A DNA stretch of 64,000 nucleotides, from NCBI GenBank assembly GCA_011391595.1, contig JAABQG010000011.1, positions 1-64,000 on the forward strand, read 5' to 3'. Positions 35,494 to 43,846 of the stretch are shown here, in pieces (position 1 is the stretch's first letter; each line of letters starts with the position of its first letter). A program made the position numbers and the translations under genes. The notes beneath the pieces were generated by a model. It did not search any database. It saw only the letters and a list, made by a program, of their open reading frames with translations, and was not told the DNA's origin. The DNA comes from Hydrogenophaga sp. Its GTDB lineage: Bacteria > Pseudomonadota > Gammaproteobacteria > Burkholderiales > Burkholderiaceae_C.

Positions 35494-36609
35494 TTACTTT
35501 GCCGCGCCCGAAGCCAGCCAGGCGGCGATGGTCCTGGCGTCCGCGTCACTGAGGGTTTGCGGCGGCATGGGGATGGGACCCCACAAGCCGGAGCCACCCG
35601 ACTTGATCTTGCCCGCCAGATAGTCTGCCTTGCCAGGGTACTTCTTGGCAATATCCGTGAACGCCGGGCCAACGATCTTGTTGCCAAGCCCGTGGCACAC
35701 CATGCAGCCATTCTTGTTGGCGAGTGCGAGGGCTGCCTTGCCATCCGTTGCGGCAGCGTCCGGTTTCGCCCCCGTCGTCTTGGCGTCCGTTGTCGCCGGC
35801 GCCACCACCATGGGCGCGGCGGTCGCAGCACCCGGGATACCGGCCCTGCCTTCTGGCTTGCTGGTGTCAGCGCCGCGCTGCGGCCCGACGGTGCGGTTCT
35901 GCTCCAGCAGGTTGCCATGGGCATCGCGGGCAAAGTCCGGCAGGAATGAAGCTACCGTGGGCTCGGTTGAGCAGTTCTTCATGCACGCCACATTGGCCGT
36001 ATCTGGCTTTTTCGTGCCACCAAACTCGTTGCCTGGCCACATGTCATGCCGGGTCTGCATGCCGTTTCGGTTGGGCATGCGCGCCTGCACCTCGCCCATA
36101 TTCTTGTTCGAAAGCGTGAAGTTGTCAGGCACGACGCCGGCAAGGTTGAGCAGGAAAGCCGTGACCGAGTAGACCTCGTCGGTCGTGAGCGACTTCGGCG
36201 CGGTCCAGGGCATGGCGCGATTGATGTAGTCCCACACGGTGGACAGTGTCGCCACCTTCATGAAGGTGGTTCGCCCCCCTTCAGGATCTTTCAGTTTTGC
36301 CACCCGCCCAGTCTTGATGTCATCCGCCGAAGTGCCGCCAATCAGCGGGTTGAATACCTCGTTGGATTCACCAAAAATACCATGACACTGGGCGCATTTC
36401 GCCTCCCAAACGTCTTGTCCCTTGGCCACCGTACCTGAACCCGCCGGCAACCCCTTGAAGTCGGGGCGAACGTCGATATCCCATGCAGCGACCTCTTTCG
36501 GCGTCGCGTCGCGCCCGACGCCAGGGTATTTGGCAGAACCCTGGGCACCGGCGAGGCCGGCAACGGCCATCAGGGTGAGCGTCAAGAGAACTTTACGACA
36601 GCTGGACAT
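35494..36609 (-). CDS. soxD: SoxD, diheme cytochrome c subunit of sulfane dehydrogenase
   Basis: SoxD takes electrons from SoxC as it oxidises the SoxY-bound sulfane sulfur. The 371-residue periplasmic product has a signal peptide (about 1-22) and two heme motifs, CAQCH (about 72) and CMVCH (about 304). The extra region between them is alanine-rich and low in complexity (about 270-290). The ATG at 36609 is preferred; it overlaps soxC by 17 bases. Confidence 0.93.
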   Translation of the reverse strand: MSSCRKVLLTLTLMAVAGLAGAQGSAKYPGVGRDATPKEVAAWDIDVRPDFKGLPAGSGTVAKGQDVWEAKCAQCHGIFGESNEVFNPLIGGTSADDIKTGRVAKLKDPEGGRTTFMKVATLSTVWDYINRAMPWTAPKSLTTDEVYSVTAFLLNLAGVVPDNFTLSNKNMGEVQARMPNRNGMQTRHDMWPGNEFGGTKKPDTANVACMKNCSTEPTVASFLPDFARDAHGNLLEQNRTVGPQRGADTSKPEGRAGIPGAATAAPMVVAPATTDAKTTGAKPDAAATDGKAALALANKNGCMVCHGLGNKIVGPAFTDIAKKYPGKADYLAGKIKSGGSGLWGPIPMPPQTLSDADARTIAAWLASGAAK

Positions 36610-37957
36610 TCTTGATCTCTCCGTTTTCCTGGACCAGCCACGACTGGATCGCATTGTTGTGATAAATCGATCGCGTCCCCCGCACGGCCCGAAGCTGTTT
36701 GTAGGTCGGTTGCACGAATCCTGTGTCGTCGGTCGCACGGCTCTGGATCAGAGCCGGCTTGCCGTCCCACACCCAGTCGATATTGAAGCGCGACAGCGCC
36801 TTTGACATGACCGGGGTTTCCAGGCGGGCGGGGCGCCAGTTGCGCCCGCCATCGACTGAAACGTCGACCTTCCTGATCTTGCCTTTGCCTGACCAGGCCA
36901 GGCCGGTGATGTTGTAAAAACCTTTGTCCAGGAGCACCTGTCCACCCGATGGCGTGGTCACCACGCTCTTGCATTCCTGCAGATTGGTGTATTGGCGATG
37001 CATGCCGTCCGGCTGGAGGTCGATGTAGTGGATCGCTTCGTCCTTGGTGGCATAGGGCTTGTCGCCCAATTCGACGCGGCGCAGGTATTTCACCCAGCTC
37101 ACGCCCTGGACACCGGGCACCACGAGCCGAAGCGGGTAGCCGTTCTCCGGGCGCAGCATTTCGCCGTTTTGCCCATAGGCGACGATCACCTCGCCGGACA
37201 GGATCAGGCTCATCGGAATCGTTCGGGTCATGGACGAGCCTTCACCGCCTTCGGCCAGCACGAACTTGCCGTTCTTCAGGTCCGCGCCCGCAAGTTCCAG
37301 CAGGGTGATCAGGGGCACGCCCGTGAATTCACTGCACGAGATCATCCCGTGGGTGTACTGCACAGTTGGCACGGCCACATTGCCCCACTCGGCTGCGGTA
37401 TTGGCGCCGCATTCGATGAAATGAAAACGCGACACCGAAGGCAGGCGCATGATCTCGTCCATGGTGAAGACCTTCGCCGCCTTGACCATGCCGTTGACCA
37501 TGAAGCGATGCTTGGACGGATCAATATCCCACCAGCCCTGGTGGTGCCGCTCGAAATGGAGCCCGCTGGGCGTGACGATGCCGAACAGCGACTGCAGGGG
37601 CGCGAACGACACCGACGCCTGCGTGGTCTGCGTCAGGCCCGGGCTCTGCCGGCGCTGCACATTGGATTCGAACTTGGACGGTTTTCCGTAGCCATCGGTC
37701 GCAACGCCCAGGCCCAGACCTTTGGCATGCTCGGGAAGTTCCAGAATAAAGGGATCGCCGCCTTCGGGCGGCACCGGATTGCCCTGCGCCATGGCCAGGG
37801 GTGCCGCAGCACCGGCCGCGGCGGCGGCAAAGGCACTGCGGATGAAATCGCGCCGCCCGCCCCTGGCCTCGGCAAACACGGTCTTGATGCCGTCTTTGCT
37901 CAGGAAGTTTTCAGGCGCTTTCTGCACCCTTCCCGAGGTGATGTCTTGTTGCTTCAC
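36593..37957 (-). CDS. soxC: SoxC, molybdenum sulfane dehydrogenase subunit
   Basis: SoxC is a sulfite-oxidase-family molybdoprotein that oxidises the outer sulfur on SoxY. The product (454 residues from the GTG at 37957, with AAGGAG five bases upstream) has a Tat signal (GGRRDFIRSAF) and the cofactor-cysteine region HFIECGANT (about 156-164) followed by GMISCSEFTGVPL. The frame is open to 38008 but without a ribosome site. It follows soxR and overlaps soxD. Its presence is important, because many Dsr-using oxidisers lack it. Confidence 0.94.
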   Translation of the reverse strand: MKQQDITSGRVQKAPENFLSKDGIKTVFAEARGGRRDFIRSAFAAAAAGAAAPLAMAQGNPVPPEGGDPFILELPEHAKGLGLGVATDGYGKPSKFESNVQRRQSPGLTQTTQASVSFAPLQSLFGIVTPSGLHFERHHQGWWDIDPSKHRFMVNGMVKAAKVFTMDEIMRLPSVSRFHFIECGANTAAEWGNVAVPTVQYTHGMISCSEFTGVPLITLLELAGADLKNGKFVLAEGGEGSSMTRTIPMSLILSGEVIVAYGQNGEMLRPENGYPLRLVVPGVQGVSWVKYLRRVELGDKPYATKDEAIHYIDLQPDGMHRQYTNLQECKSVVTTPSGGQVLLDKGFYNITGLAWSGKGKIRKVDVSVDGGRNWRPARLETPVMSKALSRFNIDWVWDGKPALIQSRATDDTGFVQPTYKQLRAVRGTRSIYHNNAIQSWLVQENGEIKNVQLS

Positions 37958-38029
37958 ACGTTCTCCTTCAATCAATTGCCAAGTTGCTTGTTTCAATCCA
38001 CGATCCACCGCATTGCGACACCGGATCCC

Positions 38030-38347
38030 TTAAAAATGCCCGTCCAGTTCGCCCGCGACCTGGGTGCAGACAGCGCGGCATACCAAGGCTGCTGACTCAT
38101 CTGCGATGCGATAAAAAACCTGTGCGCCGTTGCGACGCTTGGCAACCACGCCCGCGCGGTACAACATGTTCAGGTGCTGGGACATGTTGGGCTGGGCGAC
38201 CTCGATGCATTCCAGCAACTGCCCGACGTTCTTCTCGCAGTTGCACAGTTCGCTGATGATGCGCAACCGGATGGGCGTTGAGAGCAGCCCGAACAGCTCC
38301 GCTGCCCTCTCGAATACCGCCAGTTTTTGAGCTTCAATTTCTGTCAC
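38030..38347 (-). CDS. ArsR-family regulator, SoxR-like
   Basis: The 105-residue winged-helix repressor starts with GTG and has recognition-helix sequence VAQPNMSQHLNML (about 49-61). Its cysteines are ELCNCEKN (about 34-36) and VCRAVC (about 89-94), a pattern fit for the persulfide or disulfide switch of SoxR, SqrR and BigR sensors. It heads the sox operon on the minus strand, and an AT-rich inverted repeat lies just upstream. A repressor of sox genes relieved by sulfane sulfur is inferred. Confidence 0.88.
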   Translation of the reverse strand: MTEIEAQKLAVFERAAELFGLLSTPIRLRIISELCNCEKNVGQLLECIEVAQPNMSQHLNMLYRAGVVAKRRNGAQVFYRIADESAALVCRAVCTQVAGELDGHF

Positions 38348-38362
38348 TTAGTACGCATGTTC

Positions 38363-38388
38363 AAATATATTTAAGTGCGAATATATAT
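38363..38388 (-). promoter_or_regulatory. Probable SoxR operator
   Basis: The inverted repeat ATATATT (38365-38371), an 8-base spacer, then AATATAT (38380-38386) lies 18 bases before the GTG start of the ArsR-type gene, in an AT-rich stretch that contrasts with the local base composition. This is typical of ArsR-family operators, so the regulator may control itself and the downstream sox genes. Confidence 0.55.
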
Positions 38389-38508
38389 GATTGCAAAACA
38401 ATGTGAATTAGGCAAAAACCCTAATATCTGCGCCATCGGTGTCTGTGCGCCCCCCAATGCCGCGTTGACCCGCCTGGGTGCGTGGCAGGCTCCGGGGAGC
38501 GCGCTTCC

Positions 38509-38832
38509 CTACTTGAAACGGTAATGGTCCCGGTTAAGCACCGCCGCGACGGCAGTGACTTCCTCGGGGAACAGGCCAAGGTTGAGTTCCGTGTTGCACT
38601 GCTCCACCATGCCCCTCAAGAACCCGGGCGTGTTGATCTTTCCCGCCGGCTTGTACATGGCGCTTCCATCTCCGCCCACCTTTTGTCGATGGCACGCTAC
38701 ACACTTGTTTTCTGCAATGAGCCGCTCGCCCAATTTAAGGTCAGCCCCCCGAAACAGGGCGGGCTCCTGCGCCAGCGCAGGCAGTCCGGGCAAAAACAGA
38801 CAGGCCAGCCAAACAGTGAACGCATGTTTCAT
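38509..38832 (-). CDS. Small periplasmic monoheme cytochrome c
   Basis: The 107-residue product has a signal peptide ending LPALAQ and a single heme motif, CVACH (about 47), early in the mature chain. A third cysteine lies in MVEQCNTELN. The usual class I methionine region is not obvious. The ATG at 38832 has GGAG six bases before it, while the frame starts four codons earlier. It sits upstream of soxR on the same strand and is a candidate electron acceptor for the Sox or Dsr enzymes. Confidence 0.8.
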   Translation of the reverse strand: MKHAFTVWLACLFLPGLPALAQEPALFRGADLKLGERLIAENKCVACHRQKVGGDGSAMYKPAGKINTPGFLRGMVEQCNTELNLGLFPEEVTAVAAVLNRDHYRFK

Positions 38833-39004
38833 TGCAAACTCCAAATTGAGCCTTCATCAACTACAACTCCCGGACCTATCGTCGCACTTCACCTCTCAGG
38901 TACCAGCTCAAAGGCGGCAGTGAACCCGATGCGGGGACGGCACTTCCCTAACATCCGAACAGGGTGGGCTCAGCTGGACGGGCCTGCCCAGGAATCACTG
39001 ATGA

Positions 39005-39319
39005 TCACTTGGCGCCCGCCAAAATCCAGACCGCAAGCGCCGTGGCGTCGGCATCGCTCAAAGCAGTCTGCGCGGGCATGGGAACTGGCCCCCACTTGCC
39101 GGATCCACCGGCCTTGATGCTCTTGGCCAGTATCGCCTCAGCATCTTTCTGCCCCGCATATTTCTTGACGACATCATGATAGGCGGGCCCCACCAATTTC
39201 TTGTCGGCAGCATGACAAGCCAGGCAAGCGCTCTTCTGGGCTAACTCCTTGCTGGCCAAGGCCGTAGTTGAAACCAGGGTGGCAACCATGGTCGCAGTCA
39301 TGACATATAGCAATCGCAT
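39005..39319 (-). CDS. Class I cytochrome c (c551/c552 type)
   Basis: The 104-residue product has a signal peptide (cleaved near ALA at 22), heme motif CLACH (about 32-36) with the following KKLVGPAYHDVVKKYAG, and the distal methionine in GPVPMPAQTALSD. This small soluble cytochrome probably shuttles electrons from SoxAX and SoxCD to the oxidase. It lies upstream of the other small cytochrome on the same strand. Confidence 0.9.
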   Translation of the reverse strand: MRLLYVMTATMVATLVSTTALASKELAQKSACLACHAADKKLVGPAYHDVVKKYAGQKDAEAILAKSIKAGGSGKWGPVPMPAQTALSDADATALAVWILAGAK

Positions 39320-39800
39320 GAATTCTCCTCATTCGTTCTTACAAATATAACCAGCGTTGAATTCTATTGATTAGTCAGACATCGGGCACATCGAGTTCAC
39401 ACAAGGGCATCAGGGATTGTCCGGATTCTTCAGCAACGCCGGTCAGGCCCCGAATTCATTTCCGACTGGCTTTTCAGCGTCATGAATCGCTCGCAGAAGG
39501 GCGTGATGCAAAGTTTTCGCACGCAGGTTGCAATGGCACCGATGACAAACGTGCGGATCCAATTTCGCATGCCCATCTTGTTGCGTCCGACGCACGTCAA
39601 GCAAGTGCACCCCCTTGGCGCAACGCCTCCAAAAAAGACAAAAACCCCACTACCCAAATGGGCTACCCTGCATCACCCTTCGCGGTGATAGACGCACAGC
39701 GACGCCTATTCAAGAATCACGTCATGTTGTGAGCATGGTGTTCCTTTGGTCGTTTCGGGCGCACTCTTTTTCGGTAAATAACGGGCTGGAGACAGCCTAA
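39320..39800. other. Intergenic region between the cytochrome c and tusA genes
   Basis: About 480 bases between divergent genes. Several short frames run through it on both strands (up to about 120 codons), but none has a convincing ribosome site, composition or recognisable product. The left end is AT-rich and may hold the promoter of the minus-strand cytochrome. ATCACC-N6-GGTGAT at about 39673-39690 is a small hairpin without a T-run. The right end should hold the tusA promoter. Confidence 0.4.
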
Positions 39801-39814
39801 AAATGGAGATGAAT

Positions 39815-40042
39815 ATGGATTTCAACAAAGAATTTGATGCCTCAGGCCTTGCCTGCCCGTTGCCCATCGTGAAGACCAAGAAGGCTTTGGCCGACATGGC
39901 ATCTGGCCAGGTCCTGCGTGTGATTTCCACCGATCCTGGATCGGTATGCGACATGGCCGCGTTTGCAGAACAAACGGGCAATGCCTTGCTGGAGCAAGCC
40001 AGCGAAAACAGCAAGTTCGTGTTCTATCTCAAGAAGGCTTGA
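39815..40042 (+). CDS. TusA family sulfurtransferase
   Basis: The small sulfur-carrier protein (75 residues) has the TusA signature GLACPLPIVKTKKAL, with active-site Cys about 13 residues from the start. The ATG at 39815 is preferred because GGAG lies six bases before it; an in-frame ATG is present at 39803. It is first of four plus-strand genes (tusA, dsrE2, unknown, yeeE), and TusA/DsrE2 pairs relay sulfur from rhodaneses to the Dsr system in sulfur oxidisers. Confidence 0.93.
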   Translation: MDFNKEFDASGLACPLPIVKTKKALADMASGQVLRVISTDPGSVCDMAAFAEQTGNALLEQASENSKFVFYLKKA

Positions 40043-40077
40043 GCGACCTGCGTTTCAACCCACATCCGAGCACAAGC

Positions 40078-40548
40078 ATGGCAACCAAAAAAATGGCGCT
40101 GATCGCCACCAAGGGCACCCTGGACATGGCCTATCCGCCGTTCATCCTGGCTTCAACCGCGGCAGCGCTGGGCTGGGAGGTGCAGATATTCTTCACGTTC
40201 TATGGTCTGCAATTGCTGCGCACGAGCCTCGATGGCGTCAAGATCAGCCCGCTCGCCAATCCAGCTATGCCCATGCCGGTACCCATGCCGGTCATGGTGC
40301 AGATGCTGCCAGGCATGGAATCCATGGCGACGATGATGATGAAGAACAAGATGAAGTCCAAAGGCGTGGCTTCTTTGCAGGAACTGCGCGACCTCTGTCT
40401 TGAGGCAGAGGTCAAGTTCGTAGCATGCCAGATGACCGTGGACTTGTTCGAGTTTGAGACCAGCGAATTCATCAAGGACGTGGAATACGGCGGCGCTGCC
40501 ACTTTCATGAAGTTTGCTGGCGAATCGGACGTTTGCCTGTTCATCTGA
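40078..40548 (+). CDS. DsrE2-like protein (DsrE/DsrF/DrsH-like family)
   Basis: The 156-residue protein resembles DsrE2: MALIATKGTLDMAYPPFILASTAA, a methionine- and proline-rich hydrophobic loop, and a late cysteine in KFVACQMTVDLF (about 117-128) that would bear sulfur. The start ATG at 40078 lies 36 bases past the tusA stop. In phototrophic and chemotrophic sulfur oxidisers DsrE2 occurs beside TusA and a rhodanese. Here no rhodanese is present. Confidence 0.9.
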   Translation: MATKKMALIATKGTLDMAYPPFILASTAAALGWEVQIFFTFYGLQLLRTSLDGVKISPLANPAMPMPVPMPVMVQMLPGMESMATMMMKNKMKSKGVASLQELRDLCLEAEVKFVACQMTVDLFEFETSEFIKDVEYGGAATFMKFAGESDVCLFI

Positions 40549-40665
40549 TATTGCATTTGGGGCGGATACCCGCCTTGAATGTTCCCGCGACCAAGACCGA
40601 CCATGCTTTTGAGCGGGCATTGCCACGTTCAGAATCAGCGCGGTGACCCGTTTGGAGAACTGCAT

Positions 40666-41547
40666 ATGAAGAAACTGATCCTGGCGTGTGTCCTGCTGCT
40701 CACGTCCCAGATCTGCCTGGCACTCGCGCCCTACCTCCAGGGAACCAAGCTCCCAGAGGCAGACCTGCCAACCCAGTTGGCCCTCCTTGAAAAAAAACTT
40801 GATGCCGAAGGATTCAAGGTCATTGGACGCCACGCACCAAAAGGGCTGGCCGGGCGCGCCACTTTGGTGGTCACCGACCGGGCCATGCTGGAGACCATTC
40901 GGGCCATCGGCGGTTCCGCCGTCATCGCGTCCGGCATTCGCGTGGCGGTGCAGACCGACGGGACAGTGTCCTACATGAATCCGGACTATTGGTACCGTGC
41001 CTATCTGCGCGGCCAGTTCAAGGCCGCCAGGCCCGCCGTTAGGTCGGTACAAGCCAGACTGGAGAAGGCGCTCGGTGAGGGGCGGCCCTTCGGTGGCGAC
41101 GTGCCTGAGGGCGATTTGGCCAACTACCGCTACCTTATCGGCATGGAACGATTCGATGCCCCCAACAGCGAACTGAGCTCGCACGCCAGCTTTGAAGACG
41201 CGCTCAAGGCGGTACAGGATGGACTGTCCAAGGGCACGGGAAACACCAGCCGCGTCTATGAGTTGGTCATGCCCGAACAGAAAATTGCTGTGTTTGGTGT
41301 TGCCATGAACGATCCAGGTGACGGTGAAGGCTGGTGGGTCAACAAGATCGGCGCGGACCATATGGCTGGACTCCCCTATGAGGTTTTCATTGTGGGCAAC
41401 AAGGTCTATGCCCTGTATGGCCGCTATAGAATCGCCCTGGCTTGGCCTGCGCTTGGCATGGGTCAGTTCATGGGGATCATGAATGCGCCGGAAGCGATCC
41501 GCACAACGTTGACCCGCGTCGCCGGCGGCCCCGAAAAAGGCAACTGA
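40666..41547 (+). CDS. Uncharacterised exported protein (293 aa), DUF302-like in part
   Basis: The product has a signal peptide (KKLILACVLLLTSQICLA) and a soluble periplasmic body. The start at 40666 has GGAG eight bases upstream. The N-terminal half (LEKKLDAEGFKVIGRHAP) has DUF302-like character, with a GWWVNKIGADHMAGLPYEVFIVGN segment in the second half. I do not recognise a function. It lies between dsrE2 and the yeeE-like permease, so a periplasmic sulfur-binding or processing partner of the permease is a fair guess. Confidence 0.75.
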   Translation: MKKLILACVLLLTSQICLALAPYLQGTKLPEADLPTQLALLEKKLDAEGFKVIGRHAPKGLAGRATLVVTDRAMLETIRAIGGSAVIASGIRVAVQTDGTVSYMNPDYWYRAYLRGQFKAARPAVRSVQARLEKALGEGRPFGGDVPEGDLANYRYLIGMERFDAPNSELSSHASFEDALKAVQDGLSKGTGNTSRVYELVMPEQKIAVFGVAMNDPGDGEGWWVNKIGADHMAGLPYEVFIVGNKVYALYGRYRIALAWPALGMGQFMGIMNAPEAIRTTLTRVAGGPEKGN

Positions 41548-41570
41548 CCCTTCCCCGATATGGAGCAGCC

Positions 41571-42674
41571 ATGAACGAAGCCGTCAGCCCAGCAACAATC
41601 GTCACATGGGGCGGCTTTGTGCTGGCCTTCATCTTTGGCGCAGTGGCCAACAAGACCAACTTTTGCACCATGGGCGCGATCTCCGATGTTGTCAACATGG
41701 ATCACTGGGGTCGCATGCGCATGTGGCTCCTGTCCATCGCGGTGGCCATCATCGGCACCAATCTTCTTTTCTACTTTGGATTGATCGACCTGTCCAAGTC
41801 TGTCTACCAGCGCCCCACCATCACATGGCTGTCCATGCTGCTGGGGGGCTTTCTTTTCGGCATAGGAATGACGATCTCGGCGGGTTGCGTCAACAAGAAC
41901 CTGGTTCGCCTGGGCGGGGGCAGCATGCGGTCCCTGGTCGTGCTGGTCTTTATGGCGATATCGGCCTACATGACACTCAAGGGCTTGTTCGGCCAGTTGC
42001 GCGCCAGCTTTCTGGATCCGGTGGCCATCGATTTGGCGTCATTCGGCCTGGCCACGCAGGGGTTGCCGCTCATGCTGGCGAAGTTGGGTGGATTGCCGGA
42101 GAAGACGGCTTTGCTGGGCACCCTGGCAACGGTCAGTGTGTGCTTGCTGCTTTTTGTCTTCAAGGACAAGCGCTTTCGGGACAATCATTCCCACGTCTTT
42201 GGCGCGATCGCCCTTGGCCTGTTGATTGTGGCAGCCTGGTACCTTACGGGGCACCTCGGGCATGGAGAAAACCCGGATACTCTGGAAACTGTCTACTTCG
42301 CCACAAACACCCGCACCCTGGAGTCCATGAGTTTTGTGGCGCCCACCGCGTACAGCCTGGAATTGCTGATGTTGTGGACAGACAAGACCCTGCACGTGAC
42401 CTTCGGCATCTCCACGGTGATGGGGGTCGTTGCGGGATCATTCGCCTACGCCGTCAGCACACGACAGTTCCGTTGGGAAGGCTTTGCCTCGCTGGAGGAT
42501 TTGCGGACCCAGTTGGTCGGCGCGGTACTTATGGGATTTGGCGGCGTGACTGCGATCGGTTGCACGATCGGCCAGGGCCTTTCAGGCATCTCCACCCTGG
42601 CTCTGGGATCGTTCGTTGCGCTTGCAGGGATCATCAGCGGGGCGGTGGTCACTATGAAGTGGCAACAACGGTAA
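41571..42674 (+). CDS. YeeE/YedE (TsuA-like) thiosulfate/sulfur permease
   Basis: The 367-residue membrane protein has about nine to ten helices and the conserved cysteines of the family in NFCTMG (about 31), SAGCVNK (about 104) and GCTIGQGLSG (about 325). YeeE homologues take up thiosulfate together with a TusA-like partner, which is encoded first in this operon. It fits a sulfur-import route feeding the Dsr or Sox enzymes. The frame is open upstream, and the ATG at 41571 is chosen. Confidence 0.92.
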   Translation: MNEAVSPATIVTWGGFVLAFIFGAVANKTNFCTMGAISDVVNMDHWGRMRMWLLSIAVAIIGTNLLFYFGLIDLSKSVYQRPTITWLSMLLGGFLFGIGMTISAGCVNKNLVRLGGGSMRSLVVLVFMAISAYMTLKGLFGQLRASFLDPVAIDLASFGLATQGLPLMLAKLGGLPEKTALLGTLATVSVCLLLFVFKDKRFRDNHSHVFGAIALGLLIVAAWYLTGHLGHGENPDTLETVYFATNTRTLESMSFVAPTAYSLELLMLWTDKTLHVTFGISTVMGVVAGSFAYAVSTRQFRWEGFASLEDLRTQLVGAVLMGFGGVTAIGCTIGQGLSGISTLALGSFVALAGIISGAVVTMKWQQR

Positions 42675-42723
42675 AAAAAGCGCTCACGATGCCCCGGATG
42701 GATGCGCCAGCGTACGCAGTGAT

Positions 42724-43188
42724 CTAGCTTTGAGGCTTGGCCGCGCGGCGCCGGATTTTCCAGGCCAGGACGTGCGAGACAATTTCCCCCCAGGGTAAAT
42801 CCAGCAGGCTCGCATCGTTTGCCAACGCCTTGCGCACCATCACATGAACGTCTGGGATGGGCTCATTCAGAACCGCCCGCAGGCCGTGAAGCCCCCCACA
42901 CTGCAACTGCATTGCTTTTGCATGGGCGATGGGCACCCCCAGAAGGGGCAGGCGAAGTGCAAAAGTGGCACGTTCGCGAAACAGCCTTGCAAGCGTCGTG
43001 CAATTGATCTGCGCCACTTCACTGGAACAAGCCACGAGTTCACGCTCGGCCAGTGCATGCCGACTGGAAAGCTCGCACTGGGCGCAATTTGAAAGCATGG
43101 CTTTCTCAAACACGCAAGGCACCGGGTTCAGCTGCGGTCGCCGTGCGTGAAAGGCGAGTTCGTCCACGTCCTGACTCTCAGTCGTCAC
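42724..43188 (-). CDS. Uncharacterised cysteine-rich protein (154 aa)
   Basis: The last gene of the nine-gene minus-strand block divergent from dsrA. The GTG at 43188 overlaps the previous stop, so the protein is drawn at 154 residues. It has PVPCVFEKAMLSNCAQCELSS, ELVACSSEV, INCTTLARLF and LQCGGLHGL, in all six cysteines spaced as if to bind metal or carry thiols. No domain is recognised. A GTG further in is also possible. Co-occurrence with the RspA-like and Cas6-like genes suggests a common system. Confidence 0.6.
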   Translation of the reverse strand: MTTESQDVDELAFHARRPQLNPVPCVFEKAMLSNCAQCELSSRHALAERELVACSSEVAQINCTTLARLFRERATFALRLPLLGVPIAHAKAMQLQCGGLHGLRAVLNEPIPDVHVMVRKALANDASLLDLPWGEIVSHVLAWKIRRRAAKPQS

Positions 43189-43396
43189 CCTTGGGACCGG
43201 GGGTGCGGACCTGGCACAACAGGTCTTCCGCTTGCAACTCATCCTCGGCAAACATGATCTTTATTTTTCCCGTCACATCGTTGGGTTGAGCCGCGCGCAA
43301 CACCTTGGCTTGTGCCGAGGCCTCCTTGAAGGCCCCGAACTCGGCGACTTTTTCAAACTGCGAGAACGGCTTGATCCTGTAGATGTAGTAAGGCAT
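43178..43396 (-). CDS. Uncharacterised small protein (72 aa)
   Basis: The 72-residue soluble protein (MPYYIYRIKPFSQFEKVAEF) is basic at the start and ends RTPGPKGDD. It has one cysteine (DLLCQV). No family is recognised, although homologues appear to accompany sulfur-oxidation or nitrogen-metabolism loci of other betaproteobacteria. It overlaps the start of the cysteine-rich gene by ten bases, suggesting coupled translation. Confidence 0.6.
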   Translation of the reverse strand: MPYYIYRIKPFSQFEKVAEFGAFKEASAQAKVLRAAQPNDVTGKIKIMFAEDELQAEDLLCQVRTPGPKGDD

Positions 43397-43429
43397 GACG
43401 GTTGAACTCCATTCAGTCCGGTTCTGGCT

Positions 43430-43819
43430 TTAAATATAGCGTTTGGAAGCCCGCCTGCGACCAGGCAACGCCTTCTGGATGATCACCCCGCGGACGCCCG
43501 AGAAATCCTCCAGCGGCACGTCTTCGAACTCAGGGTTCAGCGGATGCAGTACCCACTCTGCGCCAGACCGCAGGAGTTGCCTGAAGGTCCACTCTTCTTG
43601 GTTCCATGCCAGAACATACGAGCCCTCCCGTGCCAGACCGTCAGGCTCTATGACGATGATCTCGCCTTCATTGAACTCGGGTGCCATGCTATGCCCCAAC
43701 ACCATCAGGGCGAAGGATTCACCACCGGCACAGTCTGGCAAAGCCGCGTGCGCTTCAGGGGATGACGCGTCGGCATAGGTGCCACCAGGTAGCGCCTCCA
43801 TGTCTTTGGGCATTGGCAT
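43430..43819 (-). CDS. S24/LexA-like peptidase-fold protein, catalytic lysine replaced
   Basis: The 129-residue product has the S24 serine motif region (LGHSMAPEFNEGEIIVIEP, about 41-59) as in LexA and phage repressors, but no DNA-binding domain. The segment holding the general-base lysine in LexA reads WTFRQLLRSG, with arginine instead. It may therefore be inactive or a sensor. It lies between the reductase fusion and the small unknown gene. Confidence 0.75.
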   Translation of the reverse strand: MPMPKDMEALPGGTYADASSPEAHAALPDCAGGESFALMVLGHSMAPEFNEGEIIVIEPDGLAREGSYVLAWNQEEWTFRQLLRSGAEWVLHPLNPEFEDVPLEDFSGVRGVIIQKALPGRRRASKRYI

Positions 43820-43846
43820 ATGAAGTGATGGTGCTGATCTAAAGCG

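Noticed and set aside
39367-39732. Short frames in the gap before tusA, on both strands
   Set aside because: No recognisable product, start site or domain; one minus-strand frame of about 48 codons (from an internal ATG near 39570) is thinkable but not supported.
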